Positions 1-10,865 of a stretch of DNA of 64,000 nt are shown one piece after another. Position 1 is the first letter of the stretch. Every line of letters begins with the position of its first letter. The DNA comes from Mangifera indica (lineage: Eukaryota > Streptophyta > Magnoliopsida > Sapindales > Anacardiaceae), in NCBI RefSeq assembly GCF_011075055.1, contig NC_058137.1, positions 27,947,463 to 28,011,462 of the forward strand, in the 5' to 3' direction. A program made the translations under genes and the position numbers. The notes under the pieces are model-generated. The model saw only the letters and a list, made by a program, of their open reading frames with translations. It did no database searches and was not told the origin of the DNA.

Positions 1-57
1 GCCAACCACCTGCATGATTGTTATATACAAGCTGGTGAGTAAGAGAAAGTAATAAAA

Positions 58-1407
58 ATGGCTAATGTGGTTACCTTTTGGTTTGTCTTTGCTCATCTCC
101 TCCTGCAAATACTTGAAGTAAATGCAAAAGTTCCAGCAATCATAGTGTTTGGAGACTCTTCTGTTGATTCAGGGAATAACAATGGGATTTCTACTGTTTT
201 AAAGAGTAATTTTGCACCTTATGGCGGTGATTTTATTGGAAAGCAACCCACTGGTCGGTTTTCCAATGGTCGGATCCCACCAGACTTCATTTCTCGAGCT
301 TTTAAGATCAAGCCAATAATACCTGCATACCTGGATCCATCATATAACATATCAGATTTTGCTACTGGAGTTTGCTTTGCTTCCGCTGGAACTGGTTATG
401 ACAATGCCACTTCTGACGTGCTCGTAAGTTCAGCAATGCCTTAAAGACTCTGTCACTCTTTCAGTCAAAAATCAGCCAGTTAGTTGTAAATTTGTTCTAC
501 ATCAGATTTCTGAAAATTACAATCACATCCCAATTCATCCTCCTTTGCATTCAGAGAAAAAAAATATGAATTTCCGTAATGCATTTTACTGAAAAGTTAA
601 AATTTGTTGGGCTACATTACTCTAACTGTTTTTCCCTATGCCTTTTGGACTTGCAGTCTGTAATACCTCTATGGCAGGAAATGGAGTACTATAAAGAATA
701 CCAGGTGAATCTAAGAGGTTATTTAGGCAAAGAGAAAGCTACTGAGATTCTAGGGGAAGCCTTGTACCTTATCAGCATAGGAACAAATGATTTCATGGAA
801 AATTATTATATCTTTCCAAGCAGATCAAAAGAGTACTCTGTTGAGGAGTACCGGGATTTTCTTTTGAGAATTGCTAGAGTTTTCATCACAGAACTTTACC
901 AGCTGGGAGGTCGTAAAATAGCCATCAGTGGGCTTCCTCCAATGGGGTGTTTACCTCTGGAAAGAACCATGAATATCTTCTCTGAGAGAGAGTGCGTACA
1001 GAAGTACAACAATGTGGCTCTGGATTTCAATGCAAAGTTGCAGGAAATGATTAAGAAGTTGAACAAGGAGCTTGCTGGCATCCGCCTCGTGCCTGCGAAC
1101 CCTTATGATATTCTTTTAGACACCATTCAGAATCCACAGAAATATGGTAAGTTTCTTCTACAATACATAAAGCGTATGTACCTCAAAGTTCTCTAATAAT
1201 TCTCTAATCACAGGATTTGAAGATGCAGCAAAAGCATGCTGTGGTACTGGAATGTTTGAGATAAGTTACTTGTGTAACAAAAAGAATCCATTTACATGTC
1301 CAGATGCAAGTAAATATGTATTTTGGGATGCCTTTCATCCAACAGAGAAAACGAATTGGATTATAGCTGATCATTTGGTCAATACTAGCCTAGCTGAGTT
1401 CTTATGA
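58..1407 (+). CDS. GDSL esterase/lipase, three exons (58-423, 657-1146, 1214-1407)
   Basis: Secreted plant GDSL-type serine esterase/lipase of the SGNH hydrolase family. Splicing at CTC|GTAAGT, TTGCAG|TCTG, ATG|GTAAGT and CACAG|GATTTG joins three exons in frame into 349 residues, the usual family length. Residues 1-23 form a hydrophobic signal peptide ending VNA. Block I reads FGDSSVDSGNNN, with the nucleophile at about Ser34; the family's usual GDSL is GDSS here. Block III is GTND with Asn166, and the catalytic pair is in DAFHP (Asp324, His327). C-terminal cysteines (CC, C306, C314) are typical of the family. It probably acts on ester or lipid substrates in the apoplast or cell wall; the substrate cannot be read from sequence. 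No disruption is seen. Start: first ATG, directly before the signal peptide. Confidence 0.95.
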
Positions 1408-1989
1408 ACACTACAAGTACAACGTAGCATGTAAATTATTACAGCAGTGGCGTTAAAATCCATGGTATCATTCAGACTGTCATTTATCTCTGCTATTATA
1501 AAGTAATTCTCTACAAAAGAAGGGAAATTGCTTGCTTCAAATAACCAAAAAAAATTCTTGAAACATGTTATCTCATAAGATAAATTATAGGTGGATCACA
1601 TTTAATGAAATATCAGAGAGGTTCCAAAAGATAACTTCCAGAACCACCAGTTCAGCAAGGTATCTCTCAAACAAGTAAATAAAAACTCATTAATTTATCC
1701 CCGTGATAGGCAGACAATACAGGCATCTTCTTTGTGAAAAGCATCAATCAAGGACAAATGATTCAAAGAACTTTATAATATCAACTAAAATTATCACTGA
1801 GAAACCAAACATTATAATGCTCATCAAAACAGGCTCAACAAGAAAAAATCATCCAAAAAGTAGCAATCTCATCTGCGTATATGCTCATATGAAATAATTA
1901 CAACATGATTCCACAGGAAATTTTGGAGATGCAGCACAAAGAAGAGACTAATTTGGAGGAACATAGACGCCGAATCTCAAATTTCCATC
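1408..1989. other. Spacer between convergent genes (3' ends of GDSL and SWIB genes)
   Basis: AT-rich 3' flanks of two convergent genes. Presumably it contains the 3' UTR of the GDSL gene from 1408 and that of the SWIB gene up to 1989. I see no coding potential; the short open frame around 1703-1897 lacks family resemblance. Confidence 0.5.
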
Positions 1990-2771
1990 CTATTTTGGCT
2001 CTTTGGGAAAATGCAGTTTGATCAGGGCAGGAAGTTCAGCTAGTCCAACCTGCGTTTTGCCCATCAAAATGCTCTTCAACTTCTTATCACAATTAACAAT
2101 GTTCTTGTTATTCGGATCCTGATCAATAACAAAAAGCATCATAAAAATTAGTTTACTGCTGTTCAACTGACAATTTTGAATCATACTCTATATACTTGAA
2201 CATTAGCCATTGACAGGAGTTAATCTAAGGGTAGCTCCACCACTACTTTCATCCAATAAAACAAATCAAGTATCAACCATTATGTAATACACGAGTGCTG
2301 TAGACTCAATATTAAATTCTGAGATTGCAAAAAGATTTAAAAAAATTAATGAATCACTGGAAATTCTTAGGAGCAGACCTATGAATGAATAAGAGCGTGT
2401 AATTTTTGTTTCTGAGAAAATCAATTTCAGAAACTGCTATCAACTCATGAGAGCAAAAGATGACATTCTGAATTTTAAAAGAAACAAATGAATAGTTACT
2501 TCACTTGATAATTACTAAAAATTTTTAGAAAAGCATAGATTTTTAATAATAATTAAAAAAAAAAAAAAAAGAAAACTAAAAAGAAAGATTATGAACCTGA
2601 AGATTGTTGGTCTTGATGTAAGACCATACGCGCATGAAACAGCCCAAACGAGAAATCTGAGACTGACCCACAACACTCTCTAAGTGTGGAAGGAAGATTT
2701 ACAAGGTCAATCAAGTTGGCAAGCTTCTTTGGATTATCAGTGATCGTCTTCTTCACTCCCTGTGGCAACAT
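1990..2771 (-). pseudogene. Small SWIB/MDM2-domain protein gene with a one-base frameshift in its first coding exon
   Basis: Plants carry small, roughly 100-residue SWIB/MDM2-domain proteins (relatives of SWI/SNF BAF60b and UAF30) implicated in chromatin or transcription. Two coding exons are visible: 2771-2597 (ATG at 2771; donor CAG|GT) and 2118-1990 (acceptor ATCAG, stop TAG at 1992-1990). Exon 1 begins MLPQGVKKTITDNPKKL and continues through LINLPSTLRE-like sequence. Exon 2 gives DPNNKNIVNCDKKLKS and ends LHFPKEPK. The body of the domain, with an FVGQSQISRLGCFMRVW-like stretch, is present only if one extra base near 2671-2677 is ignored. With that base the frame leaves the domain after LRE. 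This could be a young pseudogene, a null allele or a sequencing error. A 5' UTR exon ending near 3205 (CCAG|GTATAA) is likely. Confidence 0.8.
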
Positions 2772-3310
2772 TATCACAATCTCCCTTTCTCCAAATCAAA
2801 ACCTATTAAAAAGCACATTAGCAAATTCTCTACTGTTAAACTATTCTTCCTTCAATTAAATTGCAGAGGGTTTTCTATGTTACTTGCCCCTGCAACGGTG
2901 CCCTATTACATGTGACTATATTTAGTTATGTAAATAATTTTTTATTTTAAGTCTAGCCCCATAAACAGCAATTTTTCGTATTGAAATTTGACAAAAATTT
3001 TATACATTAGAGTACCGGGCAACTGAATTGATTGTAAGGGAAATTTTATCGAACACTGGGATGCCAGTGCAAATTATGCTGAAGTTTTTACAACATTGAT
3101 TTTTTAATGAAAAGAATAAGAATGAAAAAAAATTTTAAATAAGGGTCTAACAGATTCAACTGCAAAGACGAAATTAAGCTGGAGAGATGAACTGAATTTA
3201 TACCTGGAAAGAGATGGGGCGGAAGTTAAGCCGAAGAAGAGAGATTCAAGAAGTCTGTCTGGTCAGAAACAAAAAGCACTTCTTGTATAAACGGAGATGG
3301 ATGTATTGAG

Positions 3311-3400
3311 GCCCAATGGACCCAAAAGATAAGCCCAATGAGCCCAAAAGAGAAACCCAATTGGGATAGCCTTGCAGTCATACAAATATAAGGTGGCCCA
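3311..3400 (-). promoter_or_regulatory. Cluster of site II-like TGGGCC/TGGGCT elements upstream of the SWIB gene
   Basis: Read on the minus strand, four TGGGCC/TGGGCT motifs lie within 90 bases (at about 3311, 3332, 3341 and 3394 on the + strand as GGCCCA/AGCCCA). They sit just upstream of the presumed 5' UTR exon (3205-3270). Such TCP-bound site II elements are common in promoters of plant housekeeping and growth genes. The motifs are seen directly; the function is inferred. Confidence 0.5.
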
Positions 3401-3420
3401 ATGCTTCTAAGGGTGATTTC

Positions 3421-4931
3421 AATCTCGGCCGAGCCTACACATTACCTAATTTGATATCAATTTAAATTTAATATATTCAGTATGAGATTGACGAATTGAG
3501 ATTTAAATTTGATTAAAAAATAACTTAATTTTTTAATTCGATTCAAGTTGATTCAAACACAATTTTTTAATAAAAATGAGTCCAATTTTTAACTTGAACT
3601 TCACTCGTTTCATTCCAAATTTGAATTCAAATTGAGATAAACTCTCATAATTATACATATAATCAACCAATTATAAATATGTGTAAGTCCTACAGAATAA
3701 TGTGTCTCATAGCCATTAGTTAATTGAGTTTTTACGGTGGAATTTACCAAAGTTTACTTATGATACCTTTTTAAAAGAAAATGAGAACATCTTTGCAACT
3801 TGGATTTAGATTTTTTGCCAACACATGGTTTGATTTGCCACAATAATCAATAGGGATTAATGAGTTGCTGAAATCCTGCATAATATGGATGATTAGGGGA
3901 TCCAAATTGAATTAGATTCGAATTTATGGTTTAACTCAAAATTGATGATTCATCAATGTCACCACATCTAAAATTGTCTTACTGATGATTCTTTTTTTTT
4001 TTAACTAAGGATGATATTGTTCATGCGAACCGAGTCCCTATTTAGGATTGGATTGACTTAAATCCAATGAGTATTTTTTATTTGTTTTTCGGTTCCTTTT
4101 TCAAGAATACCTCATCCCATTTTGCAAAATTGAAAAAAAATGTCCATTTATTAAAGTAAACTATATGCACTTATAACTAATTTTGAATTATCATCTAAAT
4201 ATCTAAATTGATATATATCATAATTATACATAACAATTATTTTTAAAATTTTGAAATTTCTCAAATACATTCATATCACATAATTATTTCAAATATACTC
4301 TTATCACGTTATTATTTCTTCAAAAAGATATAAAATTTGTATTGATAAGTTTACTAATAAAGACCGATACTTATCATATCTACAATATATTCACCGTATT
4401 ATATAAATTTTCAACACCTTAAGATATATATTATTTTTCACCCGTATTGTATTATAACATTTACACAACCAAAAATATTGTTTATCACTACTTAAAGATC
4501 ATAACATTTAATTGGAACTTAAGTTCTTTTTTACCATGTGCCGAGTGTAGCATTCAAAAAAATAAAATTATGTTATGTGCCTTTGGTAAGGCAAGTGATA
4601 ATCTTGAAGAAAAAATAGAGGAGACAGATCAATGGCTAATATTGAAAAAGGGAATCAAGTTCTATTTATCATGTCCCTTGAATGCATTATCAAGTCTTAA
4701 TCATTCAATATTCTATCCAAGGGTTGAGAAAGATTGATAGAGTGTAAAATAATAATGGGCCTGAATCATTTCAAAAATAAATAAAAGTAACCTTTTATAA
4801 ATTTGATTATAATCTAAAGTCCCGCTGAGGCAAGCAATTGACAATTTATATCTGAAAAATTGTTTCCACAAATAGGTATTACAATACCAGATAGAAGTGA
4901 TTTTACCTTCTGGATTTCAATCTTGGCGGAA
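3421..4931. other. AT-rich intergenic region, no gene seen
   Basis: Very AT-rich spacer between the SWIB promoter and the 3' end of EHD1. It contains degenerate stretches rich in AATTCGATT/AACTCGAATT-like words, resembling eroded dispersed repeats (about 3440-3660). The 96-residue open frame near 4447-4737 has no recognisable domain and low complexity. The 3' UTR of EHD1 probably occupies the last few hundred bases. Confidence 0.5.
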
Positions 4932-7900
4932 CTAATCATAGGGATTTCCGAAATTCTTCAACAGATTGGGGATGTCATAGCCTAGCATGTCATCGACAGC
5001 TTGTATCATTTTTGGCTTCAGCCTCTCGAATCTGTCGAAGCTGTAACCACTCAAAACCTCTTTGAACTCCTCGACATTTGGAAAATCTCCTAGAGGTAGG
5101 TGGAACTCCCTTTGGACCTATAGTAAGAAAAAACAGAATGAATATATATGATAGCAGAGTGTTATCAAGAAGTTTGATGTGAGCAGACATGCTTGTGAAG
5201 AAGGGAAAAAGTTCAAACCTTTCCAAATTCATCAGCCAAATTATCAATGAGTCTCTGTTGAGTCTTGGCTTTGCCCATCATAGCCGGCATCTGCTTTCTA
5301 AGATGACTGATGATAAGAGCATGTATCTTGGCAGCTCTGGCTCGCTTCACGAATTCATTGATCTGTTAGAAAAATGCAGTGAAAATTCCCTTCGATAACC
5401 ATTTCGAGGCAAGATTTAGCCATAAACATTAATTTAAAAAGAAATTGGAGTTAGACTGGGAGACACTTGCAACCTGCACTTGCTTCAACGCTGGATTATT
5501 AATATGCAGAAAAGAATGAAATTAACTCACTCGGCGATCGCAAGCCTTTTTCGGAATGTCTTTTAGATCAGCTAGAAGATCTTCTTGCTCTTTTTCAAAA
5601 AGTTCTTTTCCAATTGGACCAGTTGCAGCTTCACTTACAGGTTTGTCATTGAATGAGCTGCAAAAGGAAACAGGGAGATTAACTTTATATATTAAGAGTA
5701 GCAGGAAACTTAATCATCGGACTGAAATGCATCAAAATTTATGAACATGAAAAGATAAAGAACCTACCCAATGTAGACACGTACAACTTCAGGAGTATTA
5801 AGTACCTTTCCTAGTGACCACATCAAAGCTCCATAAACCCTCATCAGCTGAAAAAGGAGGGCAGGTAAGCAGGTTTTATTGATATGATAAAAGGACATGC
5901 ATCTCTAAATTTACATTATCAGAACCAGAATTATGAAGAACTTGGATCAAAATTCTTTACTTGTTGAGTATCAACTTGGTCTGCCTTGTTCAAAACCACA
6001 CGAATCTTGTCATCATGACCACGTAATGATGAAATCACACGCTTAAACTCATCACTGACATCAAGTTTGTGTGGATCAAATAGAAGTAGAATGAGGTCAC
6101 ACTTCGCAGCAAACCATGATGTTACACCAGTAAAATCATAGGATCGCTGTGTTCGTTGCTTCTCTCCTGACAAAACTCCCGGAGTATCTACAAATGTAAT
6201 GTGGTCTAGAAGCTTCAAATACAGAAGAAAATCATTCAGTCTTGAGAAAGGAGAACACAGTATGTGATTCAAAATTTTAGGATTACTACTCTACTTACAG
6301 GATGTGGCAATTGAGAGCACTCAAACTTTGACAAAAATGCAGTTCCAAAAGTTGTGAGACCATTGAATGGCATGTTGGCTTGGACAGCAACAGTATTCCC
6401 TGGTATACTTCTTTCATCAGCTCCAGACTGTAAAATGCAATCAGCTTATAAATCGTATGAATACATTTTAGCAAAGTTTCGAATGTAGAGTATACTTTTG
6501 GACTCATAAATACCATAACAACAACAAATCTGTCAGTTGTCGGCTCAGGTCCAATATGAGCTCCTGTAAGCATGAGAAAACAAACTAAATAAAAGCAACA
6601 AAAGGAAAAAAAAACTTTATGCTCAAAGGAAAGTGACAGAAAAAGAGAGAGGATAATTTGCCTGGATAGCCTCTTTTGAGCAAATGTTTTATGAATGTTG
6701 TTTTTCCAGTGGAGTACTGACCCAAAAGCATGACCATCGGTTTGGCATCAAAATCACTACTAGTCTATACATTACACAAGATAATAAGGATTAATAAGTT
6801 CCCTATGACTTACTCTCCATGATCTAGCATGTAGGACCAAAAGTACTACCCAAAAAAGTTTATGCATATGCCAAAAGATTATATCTGAACTAAGAGAAAT
6901 TATAAACACCCTCGAAAGTACTATTATAAGCATAGGTTATTACTCGCTTACCAATAATGGGGACACAAAATCGTTAAAATGATAGGCAACTTCCAAGGGT
7001 TTTAGCTTCTGAACATACAATTTCTTTAAGCCATCAATTATTGATGTAACAGAGGACAGAGATATCTGTGAATAAACCAGAACAAGGGCATAAGGAAGAA
7101 ATAGAAAAGTCACATTTAATAAAAGAAGAAAATTAAAGGTTATATAGTAGCCAGAGAAGCACTAGCTGTGCGCCATTAAAAAATTTTATTCTCTTTGAAG
7201 CTCAACAGGCATTTGAGTCTATTGACATATAATCCTATTGAAAATACAAATAAATAAGGGGAGAGTTCCCTGACACAACACATAAATATAACTGGAGGGG
7301 AGTGGGCTCTGTGTAGTGTATCAAATACAAATAAAGAAAAATCAAGAGCTAAATTGTGGGGCTCTGATTAGAGAACTCACATACATCCCCAAATATACCT
7401 AAGCTAAATTGTGATTTGTAAGTTAAACTTTTTTCTTGGTTTACTCACACATAACCGACGACTTCTGTATGCTTTTATATCAATATTTTTTAAGTCATGG
7501 ATAGTGTGACTAGAAGCATGACTAAACCTAGTAAAAAACATTTACCATTTATAAGAATTCAGGAACACTTTACATTTAGAAGCTAAAACACAAACCTTTT
7601 TGGATGACTTTGAAGAAAACCAACTAGCTGAAGGTGAAGGCTGTGGTTGGGGACTACCTGTGTCACTGCCAATTAGTAACAAATCTAACAGAAGACTAAA
7701 CTAGCAATGACCATCATGAACCTAACAAGAACCTTATTACCATTCACATCAGGACCAGATGTCTTTGATGAACGCTTTTTCTTCTGAATAAATAAATAAA
7801 TAAAAAGTAAGAACTAGCATCAAATGCAAAAGAAAAACTGAAATTTAGAAAACATGGCACATACTGCAATTAAAGCGTCCAAACCTTCCATTACAGGAAG

Positions 7901-9574
7901 TTTCAAATTGTGGAAGTCAACTGTAATAAACAAAAATGATTTACTTTATATTAGATTACTAGACAAAATACAAATGGAAGGAGAGCAACGAAAAAAAAAA
8001 GCTTATGAAAGACCATCTCAAACCGCTTACCATTGCTATTCAAAAGATCATGTGTTATCTCAAGTCCATCTTGAGCAAGTGAAACCAGCTGCAAAAGTAG
8101 AATAGAGATGTCAAATCAGATGGGTTATTTTGTCACTTTTTTTTTTTTTTTTTTATAAACAAAAACTCTAAATTATGGTGTGCACATTCCATGCACATTT
8201 GATGCTCCATAAAAAATATATTATTTGAAAAAAAAAAACATATTTTGACATCTATGAAGTAGAAATTAGTTATTTAAAAAAAAAAAAACAAATAATACAA
8301 ATTCACAATGCATGAAATACAGTAATTATAACCTGCATAGCACCTATGAACTCTTCAAGACCAAGGTATCCCTGTCTCTTGGAATCTGCAATGGACCACA
8401 CCTTTAAAGAGGAAAAACAGTGGATAAAATATAGTCAACATAACTAAATGAGAACTCAACTAAAAATAAAGAGTCAAAACTTATGTGAATAAGGAAATAC
8501 ATCAAACAATGTAATGATATTTCCATACGATGATTCTAAACTTGGCATCAAATTACATAAGTCCTAAATTATGATTTAAGAGACTTAAGAAAAAGAGTTT
8601 TGGTTTCAGTTTCTGGTATACAAGAAAGGGTGAAATCTTGATACATAAGAAATTTTATCCTAACAGATATTTAACTCTCACATTTTTTCTCCTGATATAT
8701 ATAAAATCAATCTACTTTTCTGAATTTTAGTCAAATCAAATTACCAAGCAAAATTCTGCTTTTGCAATTCACAATGAACTCATATATGAATCCACAGATA
8801 AAGAACACAAATGCACTGCAATATGATTTCATGCAAAAAAATAAAAAATAAAAAATAAACTCCAAATGACCTTCACTTGATCATAAAAAGCTATATAAAC
8901 ACATGTACATATTCTAAAAATAAAGATAATTATAAGGGAGTAACCGAAAAATCAAGTTTTTTATTAGTTAAGCAAGAATAAATAATGTCCAACAAGCTAC
9001 AACTTGAATAAACCACAAAAAATAAAATAAAAATCATACCTGCTTGAGTTCTTGTCGGGACAAATTCGACAAAGAGAAGAACTTAATTGCGTCATTACCC
9101 GTAATTCGACCATCGCCATCTAAAACACAGGTATCTCTTAAGATTAAAGTTGAAGTCACTGTCTTCGTATCATGTCTAAACACAAGAATTAAAAAGAGAA
9201 AACTTCCTTCATATCTCAAGCAAACTTGTTTTCTTTCCATTTTCTCATTCACCAAAACACGATACAAAGAATCAAACCCTGTCCTCGAAACTAAACAGAA
9301 TTTACACAAGCCAGACGAGACACTTTCGGCTTCAAAAACTAATTACAATAACAATTTACGATTTCTTTCAGCGAAATCCTATCAGCATAATTATTAGATC
9401 GTGCCTACAGGTTATTACATCTAAGTAAATAAATATCGAATGAAACTGAATCAAGTCACGCGCGCGTTTGAAAGAAGAGATGAAAAACGTACCTGAATCA
9501 GCGTAATTGAACCATTCCTGGTAGATCTTCTGCTGCTCTTTGGAACACGAGCCGATCGAGATCGTTAAGTCCAT
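4932..9574 (-). CDS. EHD1: EH-domain dynamin-like ATPase EHD1, 16 exons
   Basis: Membrane-remodelling ATPase of endocytic recycling, orthologous in layout to Arabidopsis EHD1. Coding exons, all joining in phase: 9574-9493, 9119-9040, 8401-8333, 8088-8031, 7920-7865, 7783-7741, 7657-7596, 7065-6952, 6764-6662, 6563-6514, 6427-6299, 6212-5961, 5847-5768, 5657-5531, 5362-5219 and 5117-4932. They give 544 residues, close to the family length. In order: an N-terminal EH domain with a calcium-binding EF-hand loop (D26, D28, D30, G31, D37); a Lys/Ser-rich linker; and a dynamin-type G domain with P-loop GQYSTGKT (203-210), DTPG (291-294) and NKAD (357-360). A helical C-terminal region ends FGNPYD. 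The EH domain is N-terminal, as in plant EHDs and unlike animal EHDs. Intron 9 has a GC rather than GT donor (CAG|GCAAAT at 6661-6660). Confidence 0.95.
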
Positions 9575-9687
9575 CAATTGAGATAATGATCAAGCAAAAA
9601 CGAAGGCGGATTGTGTTTTTTTCCTTCAATATGTTTCTGATTTCAATTTAGATGGTTTTCGAGGTTTTCAGTAGCTTTCGGAACGGA

Positions 9688-9696
9688 AATATATAA
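9688..9696 (-). promoter_or_regulatory. Possible TATA box of EHD1
   Basis: On the minus strand a TTATATAT sequence lies about 115 bases upstream of the EHD1 ATG, a plausible core-promoter position. No transcript data support it. Confidence 0.35.
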
Positions 9697-9699
9697 GAG

Positions 9700-10865
9700 C
9701 ATGTGAACGATAACAAATCAAAAACCAGAAAACAGTTAGCAGTGCCAGGTTGTCTGTTAAATTTTAGGTTGCGTCTTGCCGACTAAACGCGAAGGTGAAA
9801 ACCCCTGCTGTAACTAGGTCACACGGCGTCGTTACGTCCAGTCTACGATAGTTAAAATAGCTTTATTTAATGAAGCCAACGTGTTAAATAGCGTTATAAT
9901 AAACGGCGTCGTTTTCTTCGTGGAATTTTTTGTGTACGAATTGTAGTGGAAGCCGACGCCTCACATGTTTATTATCATTCTTATTTCAAATGAGTTTATA
10001 TTTCTCATATATAAAAAAAAAAAAAGTAAAATTATTTGACTAATTTGCGGATTGATGATCACATATTTTTATATAATTATGTGTTATTTTATCTTTAATT
10101 TAAAATTTTTTTAATCATATAATAATATATAATATTGATGTATCAATTTATAAATAGGACAATTTATTTTTTTGGATAGGACTTGCACATTATGAGTCAT
10201 GTCAAAACCCATGAACATAGTGAGTTACATTGAAACTTCACAAAAATACTTTTGTAAATCAGTTAATCAAAAAGTCTACGAAGACATAATCTATTATATC
10301 GTGAATCATGACTCAAACCTTTAAATTTGACGAGCTATCTTGACACAACACGGCTCATAGCCTATGGCTTTGCCATTTTCAATCCAACATGACTCAATAC
10401 AATTATTATGAACCTAGTGATACATTACTCGTCAAGTATATACACTTACCTATGTGCGTGTGCCTTTAGTAATTTAATGGTGCATTTAGGGATTACAAGT
10501 CAAATGTCTACTGTTAAAAGACATCTTTAATCTAAAACATATGGAATGTATAAACCAACATCTCTATATTTCACCTGAAATTTAGGCAAGAGTTTTCCAA
10601 AAAGAACACAAAGAAGAATGATACTGATCACAAATAACACTATCAAATATACGTGAAACCGATGGAATGTTACACAGAACAAGGACTAAAAAGGATAATC
10701 AAAAGAACAAAAAGAAGAAAAAAATCAGAAAAGAAAAAAATTGAATGGATATGAAGCATATACAAGATCACTGACCAACCTTCTTTCTCTTTTTCTTTAC
10801 ATATATTTATCGATCCTAAAGATCACATATAAATATCAGACAAGAAACATGTGGAAAATTTTTTC
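9700..10865. other. Intergenic region between EHD1 promoter and DUF3537 gene 3' end
   Basis: The part near 9720-9970 is moderately GC-richer, with two GGCGTCGTT words (9826, 9904), and may be the EHD1 upstream region. About 10160-10450 has wording such as TGAGTCATG and CACGGCTCATAGCC, resembling eroded dispersed repeats. No coding region is seen. Confidence 0.4.

Noticed and set aside
4447..4737. 96-residue plus-strand open frame in AT-rich spacer
   Set aside because: No recognisable domain, AT-driven composition, no splice or promoter context.
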